64,000 bases of DNA, taken from Mesorhizobium zhangyense. Lineage in GTDB: Bacteria; Pseudomonadota; Alphaproteobacteria; Rhizobiales; Rhizobiaceae. Shown here in pieces: positions 8,252 through 18,221 of the stretch (position 1 is its first letter; the number at the start of each line of letters is the position of its first letter). The notes under the pieces were generated by a model. That model was not told the origin of the DNA. It saw only the letters and a program-made list of their open reading frames with translations, and did not search any database. A program made the translations under genes and the position numbers. The stretch spans positions 574,781 through 638,780 of the forward strand of contig NZ_JAAKZG010000003.1 of assembly GCF_011045115.1 (NCBI RefSeq), given 5' to 3'.

Positions 8252-8752
8252 TTACGCGTTGCCGAATGTCTCGAAGAGAACGCCTGCCAGCGCATCCTTG
8301 GCGGACGTGCCCGACCAGACGACGAACTGGAACGCCTGGAAATAGCATTCGCAGGCTTCGAGCGCCGACGACAACAGAATCTCGACCTGCTGGCTGGTCG
8401 GTTCCACACCACCGGCAAGCAGCAAGGACTGGCGGAACATGATCGCGCCTTCCTGCTCCCAAAGGTCGAAGTGGCCGAACAGCATCTGCTCGTTGATCAG
8501 CGACAGCAGCCGCATGATTTCGAGGGTGCGTGTTTCCGGCACCTTGATGTCGAAGGCGCAGGCCAGATGCAGCGCCTCGAAATCCTCCATCCAGGAAAAT
8601 GAGATGTGGTAGTCGGTCCAGGTGCCGACGACGGAGATGGCGATCTCGTCGTCGCCGGTGCGTTCGAACGACCATTCATTGTTGTGCGCGACCTGCTCGA
8701 TGACATCCACCGGGTGGATTTCACGTGCGTATTCCAGCTCGACAAGTTCCAT
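8252..8752 (-). CDS. YbjN domain-containing protein
   Basis: A 166-aa protein matching the YbjN fold, which resembles type III secretion chaperones. It begins MELVELEYAREIHPVDVIEQ and has an internal block (YHISFSWMEDFEALHLACAF) and helical C terminus typical of alphaproteobacterial YbjN proteins. Family function is unclear; E. coli YbjN is tied to stress and motility control. It is first in a two-gene unit with csaA. The 333-base region upstream carries no gene. Confidence 0.85.
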   Translation of the reverse strand: MELVELEYAREIHPVDVIEQVAHNNEWSFERTGDDEIAISVVGTWTDYHISFSWMEDFEALHLACAFDIKVPETRTLEIMRLLSLINEQMLFGHFDLWEQEGAIMFRQSLLLAGGVEPTSQQVEILLSSALEACECYFQAFQFVVWSGTSAKDALAGVLFETFGNA

Positions 8753-9085
8753 AAAATGCTTCCTGACGTTCTGGGAGCGCTATTCCCGCACTCCGCGGAA
8801 AGGCACACGCGAACAATCTTAATCTCGAACACGGTCGGCAGGATTTGGTCTGCTACGCACACTGGGACCGGGTCCCCACCACCCGGCGCATGACCCCGTT
8901 ACGAATCATGCAACAAATTCAGTGTATTGATGCAGAGTCGCGTGAACAGCCCCTTTTTTGCGACAAGGGGCACAAGGGTGTGGAAAGCCGCTCGCACAAA
9001 GATTCATCGAAGACCGATAAGCGATTCAGCCGAAAGCGCTTTTTCGGATCGGGCTTTGTGGAAAAGGTTAACGAAATATTTTCAA
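8753..9085. other. gene-free region upstream of ybjN
   Basis: No convincing gene. It holds the ybjN promoter region on the minus strand and the downstream part of ubiK. The only clear structure is the CCCCTT/AAGGGG inverted repeat at 8950-8970. AT-rich sequence (9070-9095) marks the ubiK 3' end. Confidence 0.6.
8950..8970. repeat. short inverted repeat
   Basis: CCCCTT (8950-8955) and AAGGGG (8965-8970) are complementary with a 9-base loop. It could end the ubiK transcript or bind a regulator of ybjN; the sequence does not decide. Confidence 0.35.
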
Positions 9086-9409
9086 TTATTTTTTGGGAGC
9101 GGCCTTCGTGGACCGCTTTGCCGGCACTTCTTCGGCTGCTGCCTGGCTTTGACCCGGCGTCTTGGCGAATCTCGCTTCGAGCTCGGCGACTCGCCCGGTG
9201 AGCTTTTCATTCTCGGCGCGAAGCTTCAACGTCATCTCGCGCAGCGCCTCGAACTCCTCGCGCTGCACCACATCCATGGAATTGAGCATGCGCTCGGCCT
9301 GACCCTTGAAGGCGGTCTCGACCTCGCGGCGCACGCCCTGCGCAGCCCCTGCGGCGTCCGTCACCAGCTTGGCGAATTCGTCGAGAATGCGGTTCGGTCC
9401 GGTCGACAT
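9086..9409 (-). CDS. ubiK: UbiK-type accessory factor (BMFP family)
   Basis: A 107-aa protein. After MSTGPNRILDEFAKLVTDAA comes an amphipathic helix and a coiled coil (LREMTLKLRAENEKLTGRV), then a Lys/Ala-rich tail. This is the BMFP/UbiK layout; in enterobacteria UbiK binds UbiJ and helps aerobic ubiquinone synthesis at the membrane. No ubiJ or ubi gene is nearby, so the role is by family only. ATG 9409 is chosen because the family begins there. Divergent from lgt. Confidence 0.8.
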   Translation of the reverse strand: MSTGPNRILDEFAKLVTDAAGAAQGVRREVETAFKGQAERMLNSMDVVQREEFEALREMTLKLRAENEKLTGRVAELEARFAKTPGQSQAAAEEVPAKRSTKAAPKK

Positions 9410-9586
9410 GGCAAAACCTCTTGGTTGACGATTTGACGTAGTGCCGCAACGCCCCGAATGCAAGATCGTTGCGCGGCTGCGACTTGATGCCGTCACTTCT
9501 GTAACTTGCCTCTACCCCCGCCTTGACCCGGCCAAAAGCCTGCATCATGGTCCGCGCCGAACCGCCGCCCGACCCGGGAGTTTTTC

Positions 9587-10438
9587 TTGAGCGACTACCT
9601 TGCCTTGCCTCTGGCTGCCCTGCCCTTCCCCAATATCGATCCGGTCATCGTCCAGATCGGGCCGCTGGCGATCCATTGGTATGGCGTTGCCTATATCGTC
9701 GGCATCCTGTTTGCGTGGTGGTATGGCAAGCGGCTGGTGACCACCCCGAACCTCTGGAACAATGGCAACCTGCCGATGAAGCCGGAAGACCTCGACGATT
9801 TCCTCGTCTGGGCGGCGGTCGGCGTCGTGCTGGGCGGCCGTGTCGGCTACATCCTGTTCTACGATCTGGCCCGCTACATCCAGAACCCGCTCGACATCTT
9901 CAAGGTCTGGCAGGGCGGCATGTCGTTCCATGGCGGCTTCACCGGCACGACGCTGGCGATGATCCTGTTTGCGCGCAAGCGCGGCATTCCGGTCTGGACC
10001 ATGTTCGACGTGGTCGCGGCAGGCGTGCCGGTCGCACTCGGCCTGGTGCGCGTCACCAACTTCATCAATTCGGAGCTCTGGGGCAGGCTCACCAACGTGC
10101 CCTGGGCGTTCGAGTTTCCCACAGGCGGCCCCTTCACGCGCCATCCGAGCCAGCTCTATGAGGCGGGGCTCGAAGGTCTTGTGCTGTTCTGCGTGCTGCG
10201 CGTCCTCACCCATACGCTTTTCAAACTGAAACGGCCGGGCTTCGTCGCCGGCGCCTTCGTCGCCGGCTATGGGCTGTCGCGCATCATCGTCGAATTCTTC
10301 CGTCAACCGGACGCGCAGCTCGGCTATCTCTTCGGCGATTGGCTGACCATGGGCATGGTTCTTTCCGTGCCGATGGTCCTGCTCGGTGTCTGGGCGATGG
10401 TCACGGCCAAGCCTGCGCCTGAACCGAAAGCCGCATGA
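9587..10438 (+). CDS. lgt: prolipoprotein diacylglyceryl transferase (TTG start)
   Basis: Transfers diacylglycerol from phosphatidylglycerol to the lipobox cysteine, first step of lipoprotein maturation, in the inner membrane. The 283-aa protein has seven hydrophobic segments and the family motifs [10 protein letters not shown], the Lgt signature around [24 protein letters not shown] and [12 protein letters not shown]. The start appears to be TTG at 9587: CGGGAG stands six bases before it and no in-frame ATG is closer to the expected N terminus. Its stop overlaps the next gene as ATGA. The lipoprotein at 13.6 kb is a likely client. Confidence 0.95.
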   Translation: MSDYLALPLAALPFPNIDPVIVQIGPLAIHWYGVAYIVGILFAWWYGKRLVTTPNLWNNGNLPMKPEDLDDFLVWAAVGVVLGGRVGYILFYDLARYIQNPLDIFKVWQGGMSFHGGFTGTTLAMILFARKRGIPVWTMFDVVAAGVPVALGLVRVTNFINSELWGRLTNVPWAFEFPTGGPFTRHPSQLYEAGLEGLVLFCVLRVLTHTLFKLKRPGFVAGAFVAGYGLSRIIVEFFRQPDAQLGYLFGDWLTMGMVLSVPMVLLGVWAMVTAKPAPEPKAA

Positions 10439-11523
10439 CAAAGCTCAAGGAGCGCATCAAGCGGCTGATCGCGGCCAACGGGCCGATCTCGGTCGCCGAC
10501 TATATGGCGCAGTGCCTGTTCGATCCCGAAGACGGCTACTACACCAACCGCGAACCCTTTGGCACGGCCGGCGATTTCACGACAGCGCCGGAAATCAGCC
10601 AGATGTTCGGCGAACTCGTCGCCGTCTGGCTGCAGAGCGCGTGGCAGGCGATCGGACGCCCTTTGCCCGTGACGATCGCCGAGATCGGGCCGGGCCGCGG
10701 CACGCTGATGAAGGACATGATGCGCACGCTGTCGAAGCTCGACCCTTCGCTCGTTGCGCAAGCCTCCTTCGCCATGATCGAAACCAGCCCACGGCTGGCC
10801 GGTATCCAGAAAGAAACTTTGGCCGGAACACAGGCCCGCATCGACTGGCATCAATCGATCGAGACCTTGCCGGAAAACCCGCTGATCATCGTCGGCAACG
10901 AGCTTTTCGACGCAGTTCCGATCCGCCAGTTCGTCCGCGCGAATGGGAAGTGGCAAGAGCGCATGGTCGGCCTCAACGACGCCGATGAGCTTCATTTTCT
11001 CGCCGGCGTGGCCTCACTTGATCCTACCTTGCTACCCGCCAATGCCGCCACCGCTTCGGACGGCGCCATCGCCGAGCTTGCGCCGGCGCGAACGGCACTG
11101 ATGGACGAAATCTCCAACAGGATAGCCGCCTGTGGCGGCGCCGGTCTGTTCATCGACTACGGCCATCTCGAACCCGGTATCGGCGACACGCTGCAGGCGC
11201 TGCGAAAACATAAATATGAGGACGTTCTCGAAAGCCCCGGCCATGCCGACATCACGTCCCATGTCGATTTTTCAGCACTTGCCGCAACCGCGCGGGGGAA
11301 GCGGCTCGACGCCCATCTCATGACCCAAGGGCACTTCCTCCTAGAGATGGGCTTGCTGGAACGTGCCGGCCAGTTGGGGGCAGCTCAGGATGCCGCCGGC
11401 CAGGAAAAAATCCGGGGGCAAGTCGAGCGCCTCGCAGCCCCTTCCGCCATGGGCGACCTGTTCAAAGTGCTGGCGATTTTGCCTTCCGGAACAGCCGTTT
11501 CGCCCTTTTTCGATGCGGATTGA
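10435..11523 (+). CDS. SAM-dependent methyltransferase, MidA/NDUFAF7 family
   Basis: A 362-aa class I methyltransferase. Near the N terminus [18 protein letters not shown] is the family signature, followed by the SAM-binding [15 protein letters not shown] and [14 protein letters not shown], then FIDYGH near the middle. Mitochondrial NDUFAF7 methylates an arginine of the complex I NDUFS2 subunit, and bacterial members are thought to act similarly; the target here is inferred. Translationally coupled to lgt by ATGA and followed by pgeF, a conserved rhizobial order. Confidence 0.9.
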   Translation: MTKLKERIKRLIAANGPISVADYMAQCLFDPEDGYYTNREPFGTAGDFTTAPEISQMFGELVAVWLQSAWQAIGRPLPVTIAEIGPGRGTLMKDMMRTLSKLDPSLVAQASFAMIETSPRLAGIQKETLAGTQARIDWHQSIETLPENPLIIVGNELFDAVPIRQFVRANGKWQERMVGLNDADELHFLAGVASLDPTLLPANAATASDGAIAELAPARTALMDEISNRIAACGGAGLFIDYGHLEPGIGDTLQALRKHKYEDVLESPGHADITSHVDFSALAATARGKRLDAHLMTQGHFLLEMGLLERAGQLGAAQDAAGQEKIRGQVERLAAPSAMGDLFKVLAILPSGTAVSPFFDAD

Positions 11524-11630
11524 CTCGGCCAATCCCCTGCCTCACTGTCCCGTCCGCACCATTGCAAGCAAGGCTTGTCCGGCGAAGTTTCGCCTTGACG
11601 GAATGGTTTTCGCGAAGAACAAGGCGGCAT

Positions 11631-12425
11631 ATGTCAGATCAAATCACGCTGAACCCGATCCGTTCCGCCCTGCTCGGCGAAGCCGAAACCAAAGGCATAA
11701 GGCACGGTTACTTCACCCGCGTCGGCGGCGTCTCCAACGGCATCTATGAAGGCCTCAACATCGGCTCGGGCTCCAATGATGATCAGTCGCTGGTGCGCGA
11801 GAACCGCCGCCGCGTGGCCGCGTGGATGGGCGTCGATGTCGATTCGCTCTTGAGCGCCCATCAGATCCATTCGCCCGACGTGATCGTGGCGCGCGAGCCG
11901 TTTTCCGGCGCGCGGCCGAAAGCTGACGCAATCGTTACCGACCGTGCGGGCATCGCCATCGGCGCGACCACCGCCGATTGCGGCCCGGTGCTATTTGCCG
12001 ATGCCGACGCGAAGGTGATAGGTGCTGCCCACGCCGGCTGGAAAGGCGCTTTCACCGGCGTGCTCGAAAACACCATCACCGCCATGGAAGGACTGGGCGC
12101 GAAGCGCGAGCGCATCGTCGCCGTGCTCGGCCCCTCGATCGGCCCGGACAACTACGAGGTTGGCCCCGAATTCGTCGCGCGCTTCGTGGAAGTCGACGGC
12201 GAGAATGCGCGTTACTTCGCACCGTCGAAAACGCCTGCCCACGCTATGTTCGACCTCAATCTCTACACGGTCGATCGCTTGCTAAAGGCGGGGGTCAACG
12301 CCGAAAGGCTCGACCGCTGCACCTATGCCGAGGAAGGCCTGTTCTATTCCTATCGCCGCTCCACCCACCGCAAGGAAGCGGACTACGGCCGGCAGATATC
12401 GGCAATCATTCTGGAGGACATCTGA
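11631..12425 (+). CDS. pgeF: peptidoglycan editing factor PgeF (YfiH/laccase-domain)
   Basis: A 264-aa member of the DUF152/YfiH family. The metal-binding His-Cys-His set is visible in SAHQIHSPDV, TTADCGPVLF and GAAHAGWKGAFTGV. E. coli YfiH hydrolyses mis-made UDP-MurNAc-L-Ser, while other members act as purine nucleoside phosphorylases or polyphenol oxidases. ATG 11631 is preferred; the frame is open back to a TTG at 11520 but the family starts at about this point. Its stop overlaps the next gene (TGATG). Confidence 0.9.
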   Translation: MSDQITLNPIRSALLGEAETKGIRHGYFTRVGGVSNGIYEGLNIGSGSNDDQSLVRENRRRVAAWMGVDVDSLLSAHQIHSPDVIVAREPFSGARPKADAIVTDRAGIAIGATTADCGPVLFADADAKVIGAAHAGWKGAFTGVLENTITAMEGLGAKRERIVAVLGPSIGPDNYEVGPEFVARFVEVDGENARYFAPSKTPAHAMFDLNLYTVDRLLKAGVNAERLDRCTYAEEGLFYSYRRSTHRKEADYGRQISAIILEDI

Positions 12426-13576
12426 TGGCGCTGCATTTCGAACGCTCCGAGTTTGACGCCCGCCGCGACCGGCTGGTCATCGAGATGGCCGAGAAGAAAC
12501 TCGACGCAATCCTGATGTTCGCGCAGGAAAGCATGTACTGGCTGACCGGCTACGACACCTTCGGCTTCTGCTTCTTCCAATGCCTCGTCATGAAGGCCGA
12601 CGGCTCGATGGTTCTGCTGACGCGCTCGGCGGATCTACGCCAGGCCAGACACACCTCGACCATCGAGAACATCGTCCTGTGGACCGACCGCGACGGCGCG
12701 AACCCGACGCTCGACCTGCGCAACCTGCTGAACGATCTCGACCTTCTCGGCGCCCGTATCGGCATCGAATACGACACGCATGGCCTCACCGCCTATAACG
12801 GCCGCCGGCTGGACGAACAACTCCAGACCTTCGGCCAGATCGTCGATGCCTCGGGCATCATTTCGCGGCTGCGCCTGTTCAAGAGTCCGGCCGAAATCAA
12901 GAAAGCGGAAAAAGCCGCTAATCTCGCCGACGACGCGCTCGATGCCGGCCTGAAGCTGATCAAGCAGGGGGCGGATGAAGGTGCGATCCTTGCCGCCATG
13001 CAGGGCGCGATCTTCGAAGGCGGCGGCGATTACCCTGCCAACGAATTCATCATCGGCTCAGGCGCCGACGCGCTGCTGTGCCGCTACAAAGCCGGGCGCC
13101 GCAAGCTCAACAAGAACGACCAGCTGACGCTGGAATGGGCCGGCGTCTTCCACCACTACCATGCCGCCATGATGCGCACGGTGCTGACCGGCAAGGTTTC
13201 CAAACGCCATCAGGAACTGTTCGACGCTTCCCGCGACGCGCTCATCGCAGTCGAGAAAGCGATGACGCCGGGCAATACCTTCGGCGATGTATTCGACGCC
13301 CATGCCCGCATCATGGAGGCGCATGGCCTGACCAAGCACCGGCTCAACGCCTGCGGCTATTCACTCGGCGCGCGCTTCACGCCGTCCTGGATGGATATGC
13401 CGATGTTCTATCAGGGCAATCCCGAACCCATCGCGCCGAATATGACGCTGTTTGCGCATATGATCATCATGGATTCCGAAACCGAAACCGCGATGACGCT
13501 GGGTCGTACCTACCTGACGACGGATTCCCAACCGAAGCCGCTTTCGCGCCATGATCTCGACTTGATCGTGAAGTGA
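12425..13576 (+). CDS. M24 (pita-bread fold) protein without canonical metal ligands
   Basis: A 383-aa creatinase/Xaa-Pro-dipeptidase-like protein: N-terminal creatinase domain (to about residue 150, with YWLTGYDTFGF) and C-terminal pita-bread domain. The usual first Asp ligand is E237, the second (in DxTRT) is A248 (context HYHAAMMRT), the His ligand region reads CGYSLGARF and the Glu ligand regions read LFAHMIIMD and MTLGRTYLTT. So the dinuclear metal site appears lost, as in creatinase. It probably cleaves a small C-N compound rather than peptides, or is non-enzymatic. Coupled to pgeF by a one-base overlap. Confidence 0.85.
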   Translation: MALHFERSEFDARRDRLVIEMAEKKLDAILMFAQESMYWLTGYDTFGFCFFQCLVMKADGSMVLLTRSADLRQARHTSTIENIVLWTDRDGANPTLDLRNLLNDLDLLGARIGIEYDTHGLTAYNGRRLDEQLQTFGQIVDASGIISRLRLFKSPAEIKKAEKAANLADDALDAGLKLIKQGADEGAILAAMQGAIFEGGGDYPANEFIIGSGADALLCRYKAGRRKLNKNDQLTLEWAGVFHHYHAAMMRTVLTGKVSKRHQELFDASRDALIAVEKAMTPGNTFGDVFDAHARIMEAHGLTKHRLNACGYSLGARFTPSWMDMPMFYQGNPEPIAPNMTLFAHMIIMDSETETAMTLGRTYLTTDSQPKPLSRHDLDLIVK

Positions 13577-13626
13577 ATCCGCTGGTGAAGATGGTTGCGC
13601 GAAAGTCGCCGGGGAGTTCGATATCA

Positions 13627-14220
13627 ATGAGGCGATCAGCGGCAAGCGCTCTGTCCCTGCTCGCAGCCGCCGCGCTGACCGCCTGCACCAGCACGCAGGA
13701 TGTTCTCGAGCCGTCGGCAATAGCCCAGCAACAACAGCAGACGACTGCAGCAACCGCTGGCCAGCCTGCGCAGACCGGAACGACCACGCCTCAGCCGTCA
13801 TCGCCGACGGCGCCGTCCCCTGCGCCATCAGGCACAACCGCGGCCATCACCACCAACGCCCGCATCCAGATCGCGCCGATCGTCGGCGCAAGCGTCGAGG
13901 CCGCGACCCCGCTGACCGAACGGCTGGCAAGCCGCGCCCGCCAGCGTGGCATCCGCCTTGCCGGAGGCACGGACGGCTCGGCGACCCACATCCTCAAGGG
14001 TTATTTCTCGGCCCTCACTGAGGGCAAGGAAACGACCGTGGTCTATGTCTGGGACGTATACGACCCCGCGGGCACGAGGCTGCATCGCATCAACGGCCAG
14101 CAGAAGGTTCAGGTGACGGGCGGCGACGGGTGGTCGTCGGTTCCGGCCACCGCCATGCAGGCCATCGCCGACACAACGGTCGATCAACTGGCCACGTGGC
14201 TGGCCGGCAGCGCAGGATGA
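13627..14220 (+). CDS. predicted lipoprotein with low-complexity linker
   Basis: A 197-aa protein. Residues 1-20 are a lipoprotein signal with lipobox LTAC, so it should be lipidated by Lgt. A Gln/Thr/Pro/Ser-rich linker follows (QQQQQTT, then SSPTAPSPAPSG), then a compact domain with repeated THILKGYF- and VYVWDVYDPAG-like strands. Function unknown; the globular part looks like an envelope assembly or carrier domain common in Rhizobiales. ATG 13627 is chosen because the signal peptide begins there; earlier in-frame codons overlap the M24 gene. Confidence 0.8.
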   Translation: MRRSAASALSLLAAAALTACTSTQDVLEPSAIAQQQQQTTAATAGQPAQTGTTTPQPSSPTAPSPAPSGTTAAITTNARIQIAPIVGASVEAATPLTERLASRARQRGIRLAGGTDGSATHILKGYFSALTEGKETTVVYVWDVYDPAGTRLHRINGQQKVQVTGGDGWSSVPATAMQAIADTTVDQLATWLAGSAG

Positions 14221-14272
14221 CCCTGTTGCGATGAAGCACCGTTTCTTTGGAATATCCCACGAAATAATCCGA

Positions 14273-14292
14273 CGCCGCTTGCAATAGCGGCG
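14273..14292. repeat. 7-bp stem hairpin upstream of prs
   Basis: CGCCGCT (14273-14279) pairs with AGCGGCG (14286-14292) around a six-base loop. No T-run follows, so it is more likely an mRNA leader structure of prs than a terminator. Confidence 0.35.
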
Positions 14293-14336
14293 CAGCCCGC
14301 TAAAAGCCCGATGAAATCCTTCACCAGGAACGGTGC

Positions 14337-15272
<936 letters not shown>

Positions 15273-15291
15273 GTTTCTGACGCTCGCAGGA

Positions 15292-15321
15292 TTGAACTCC
15301 CAGCTTCGAGCAATATATACT
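15292..15321 (+). promoter_or_regulatory. promoter of the vapBC module
   Basis: TTGAAC at 15292-15297 and TATACT at 15316-15321, spaced by 18 bases. The -10 box lies inside the inverted repeat described next, so repression by steric block is expected. Confidence 0.55.
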
Positions 15322-15331
15322 ACGGTATATA
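15314..15331. promoter_or_regulatory. VapBC operator inverted repeat
   Basis: TATATAC and GTATATA form a perfect 7-bp inverted repeat with spacer TACG, 17 bases before the VapB start. This fits the usual autoregulation of VapBC modules by the antitoxin-toxin complex. Confidence 0.65.
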
Positions 15332-15348
15332 CGAACTGGGTCCATGTG

Positions 15349-15621
15349 ATGTCCGAAACACGAAAAGCCAAGCTGTTCAAGAACGGCGCCAGCCAGGCTG
15401 TGCGCCTGCCCGCCGAATTTCGCTTTGAAGGCGACGAGATTTTCGTCACGCGTGACGACGTGACCGGTGATGTGCTGCTGTCCAGCCGGCCCGGAATGGG
15501 GGCGTGGGACGAATTCTTCAAGCTCATGAAGACCATCGACGTTCCGTCCGATTTCATGTCCGATCGCCCGATGAACACCTTGCCGCAGGATCGCGATATC
15601 TTCGGAGAGTCGGAGACGTGA
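15349..15621 (+). CDS. VapB-type antitoxin, AbrB/SpoVT fold
   Basis: A 90-aa antitoxin. The N-terminal swapped-hairpin DNA-binding motif is clear (RKAKLFKNGASQAVRLPAEF, then EIFVTRDD), and the C-terminal tail (SDFMSDRPMNTLPQDRDIF) should wrap and block the toxin. Start chosen at ATG 15349, right after the operator. Its stop overlaps the toxin start (GTGA), giving translational coupling. It is encoded between prs and a convergent chromate gene, an accessory insertion next to housekeeping DNA. Confidence 0.88.
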   Translation: MSETRKAKLFKNGASQAVRLPAEFRFEGDEIFVTRDDVTGDVLLSSRPGMGAWDEFFKLMKTIDVPSDFMSDRPMNTLPQDRDIFGESET

Positions 15622-16040
15622 GCCTCCTTCATATGCTGGACACGGACACGTCCAGCTACATCATCAAAGCGCATCCACCAGCGGTGGTGACCAGACTGGC
15701 AGAATTGCCTCCGTCTTCGGTGTGCATTTCCGTGATGACCCGGGCCGAGCTTCTCTACGGGCTAAAGAGACTGCCGGCCCATCACAAGCTCCATCTCGGC
15801 GTGCGCCAGTTCCTTCGCCTCGTTTCAGTGCTTCCCTGGGATGCCGACGCAGCCGACCACTACGCTGATATCCGCCATCAACTGGCCACGACAGGCCAGC
15901 CTATCGGCGAGCTCGACATGATGATCGCTGCCCATGCGCTGGCCGTCGGGGCAGTGCTCGTCACCAACAACACCAGACATTTCGCCCGCATCACCGCACC
16001 GCTGGTGATGGTTAACTGGGCGGAGCCGACCGAACAATAG
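15618..16040 (+). CDS. VapC-type PIN-domain toxin
   Basis: A 140-aa PIN ribonuclease. Acidic active-site residues are visible: Asp in MLDTDTSSYII, Glu in MTRAELLYGL, Asp in GELDMMIAAHAL and the NNTRHFARI segment near the end. VapC toxins cleave specific tRNAs or rRNA and are held by VapB. The start is GTG at 15618, overlapping the antitoxin stop by four bases; an ATG 15 bases later would also keep the domain. It converges with chrA 13 bases downstream. Confidence 0.88.
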   Translation: MSLLHMLDTDTSSYIIKAHPPAVVTRLAELPPSSVCISVMTRAELLYGLKRLPAHHKLHLGVRQFLRLVSVLPWDADAADHYADIRHQLATTGQPIGELDMMIAAHALAVGAVLVTNNTRHFARITAPLVMVNWAEPTEQ

Positions 16041-16053
16041 TCTGTTCAACCCC

Positions 16054-17418
16054 CTACTTTACGAGCGTCCAGACCATTCCCGCCAGTGCCGCCGCAACCA
16101 GCACGGTTATCATGTTGGCGTGCCATCTGATCAGCGCAACGCCTGCGGCAATCGCAATGACGCCCGCCGCTATATCCAGCGACGAAAAATCCGGCACTGG
16201 CAGCGTGAACGGCCCAACCTTCCACTCGCCGACATGGCCGAACAGCACATGCAGCGAAAACCACACCGCCAGATTGGCGATGATGCCGACCACCGCTACG
16301 GTGACCGCACTGAGCGCGCCGGCAAGCCAGCGGATGTTGCGCACGGTTTCGACAAATGGCGCTCCGACGAAAATCCACAGGAAGCACGGCACGAAGGTGA
16401 ACCACAGCGTGACCAACGCCCCGGCCAGCCCGCCGGTGAGCGGCTCCAGGCCCGACAGGCGCGCGCCGCCGAGAAAGCCGACGAACACCAGCACGAGGAT
16501 GAGCGGCCCCGGCGTCGTCTCGGCAAGGCCAAGACCCGTCAGCATCTCGTCCGGCTTCAGCCAGCCATAGACCTCCACCGCCTGCTGCGCGACATAGGCC
16601 AGCACGGCATAGGCGCCGCCGAAGGTAACAGCGGCCATCTTCGAGAAGAACAATGACTCGGCTGCGAAGACATTCGCGCCGCCGAGCGTCATGTGCAGAA
16701 CCGCCAGCGGCACGAACCAGATCGCCAGCCAGACGGTGAGTGTCGTCAGGAAACGTCGCCAGCTTGGCTGAGTCCACTCCGGCATGACGGTGATGGGTTG
16801 AGGCGCTTCTTCTGGCTCCGCGCCAATCGCCGGCCTCGACATCCAAAAATGCCCCGCCGCCCCGCATAGCGCGGCGACCGCGATAATCATTGGAAACGGC
16901 ACCTTCAGGAAAGCGATGGTGACAAATGCCGCTACGGCCAGCGCGACCATAAAACCGTTCTTCAGCGCCCGCTTCGAGACCTTGATCAGCGCCTCCAGCA
17001 CCACCGCGAGCACCGCAGCCTTCAACCCGAACAACAGCCCCTGAACCAGGGACGCATCGCCCAACAGCAAATAGATTGCCGACAGCAGCGTGATGACGAC
17101 GGCTCCCGGCAGCACGAACAGCAGCCCGGCGACCAACCCGCCGCGAACCCCATGCAGCAGCCAGCCGGAATAGGTCGCAAGCTGCATTGCCTCCGGCCCC
17201 GGTAGGAGCATGCAGTAGTTCAGCGCATGCAGGAATCGCGGCTCGTCGAGCCAGCGCTTTTCGTCGACCAGTATTCGGTGCATCAACGCGATCTGCCCGG
17301 CCGGTCCGCCGAATGATAGCAGCCCGATCTTGGCGAACACCTTCGTCGCTTCGGCGAAGGTCGGCGCGGGCAACTCGAAACCCGGTTCCGACAGGATTGC
17401 ATCGTCAGCCATCGTCAT
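16054..17418 (-). CDS. chrA: chromate transporter ChrA, two-domain
   Basis: A 454-aa CHR-superfamily efflux carrier that expels chromate from the cytoplasm. It shows two homologous halves. The first starts at FAKIGLLSFGGPAGQIALMH with the motif LPGPEAMQLATYSGWLLHG; the second has VTFGGAYAVLAYVAQQAVE and AETTPGPLILVLVFVGFLGG. About ten membrane spans are visible. ATG 17418 overlaps the stop of the upstream rhodanese-ChrB gene (ATGA), so both are one operon. Confidence 0.93.
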   Translation of the reverse strand: MTMADDAILSEPGFELPAPTFAEATKVFAKIGLLSFGGPAGQIALMHRILVDEKRWLDEPRFLHALNYCMLLPGPEAMQLATYSGWLLHGVRGGLVAGLLFVLPGAVVITLLSAIYLLLGDASLVQGLLFGLKAAVLAVVLEALIKVSKRALKNGFMVALAVAAFVTIAFLKVPFPMIIAVAALCGAAGHFWMSRPAIGAEPEEAPQPITVMPEWTQPSWRRFLTTLTVWLAIWFVPLAVLHMTLGGANVFAAESLFFSKMAAVTFGGAYAVLAYVAQQAVEVYGWLKPDEMLTGLGLAETTPGPLILVLVFVGFLGGARLSGLEPLTGGLAGALVTLWFTFVPCFLWIFVGAPFVETVRNIRWLAGALSAVTVAVVGIIANLAVWFSLHVLFGHVGEWKVGPFTLPVPDFSSLDIAAGVIAIAAGVALIRWHANMITVLVAAALAGMVWTLVK

Positions 17419-18221
17419 GCCGCCACCGGCCAGTTGTGACGCTCGGCGGTTGCATGCCTGCACCAGCCATACAATGCGTCGTAAATGATCATGCCTTTTT
17501 CCAATTGCCGCAGGTCATCCTGCTCGGTTGCCGAGAGTCCAAGCGATACAGCCAGAAGCCCCGCCGCCTGTGGTTCGATATCCAGCCGGGCGGTGTCCGC
17601 ACCGCGCACTATCCGCGCCAGTTGCAGAAGCGCCGGATCGGAAAGGCCGAATTCCGCAATGAGCGTGTCGAATGTGCAGCCCTCCTCGCGATGTGAATAA
17701 TGGACATCCTTGATGTCATAGGGAATCGCTCCGATCTCTTCGGCAACATCCTTCACCCATTCGGCTGCAACAAAATGAAAAACCGCGAATGGATCGATAA
17801 ATCGCCGGATCAGCCACGGACAGGCGATGCGGTCGATCTTTGGCCGCTCCCTGGTCACCCAGACGCTAGGCGCGCCGGTCACGTCGACGCCGGTACCGGC
17901 GCGCGCAACCAGAACGCCCCCAGCCTCTTCATAAGCATCAATGCCACCCTCGAGCATCGCGACATCAGCCCCGGCATGGGCAAGCCCTGCAGCCGCGACC
18001 TCGCTGACATTGTGGCCGTGGGCGCAGTAGACGACGATCAGCTTTCCGTCGCGAAACTCAGGCCACCATTCCGCGGTCTTCATATGATCGCGCCATACCG
18101 CCGCGGCAATGCGCGTCGGCGCTTGCCTGAAAATGGCCTCGCGACGAACATCGACCACGTGTGGAAACCGGTCGGTTCCGGTCAAAGCAATAAGGTCCTG
18201 GGCTGAAATTCTTCGTGGCAT
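17415..18221 (-). CDS. rhodanese-ChrB fusion, chromate resistance protein
   Basis: A 268-aa two-domain protein. Residues 1 to about 105 form a rhodanese with VVDVRREAIF and the active-site Cys in VVYCAHGHNVS. The rest matches the ChrB C-terminal domain (WVTRERPKIDRIACPWLIRR, then HREEGCTFDTLIAEFGL). ChrB-type proteins sense or help reduce chromate; coupling to a rhodanese suggests a sulfur or thiol step, which is inference. First gene of the chromate operon, overlapping chrA. Start MPRRISAQDL chosen since the rhodanese begins there. Confidence 0.88.
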   Translation of the reverse strand: MPRRISAQDLIALTGTDRFPHVVDVRREAIFRQAPTRIAAAVWRDHMKTAEWWPEFRDGKLIVVYCAHGHNVSEVAAAGLAHAGADVAMLEGGIDAYEEAGGVLVARAGTGVDVTGAPSVWVTRERPKIDRIACPWLIRRFIDPFAVFHFVAAEWVKDVAEEIGAIPYDIKDVHYSHREEGCTFDTLIAEFGLSDPALLQLARIVRGADTARLDIEPQAAGLLAVSLGLSATEQDDLRQLEKGMIIYDALYGWCRHATAERHNWPVAA

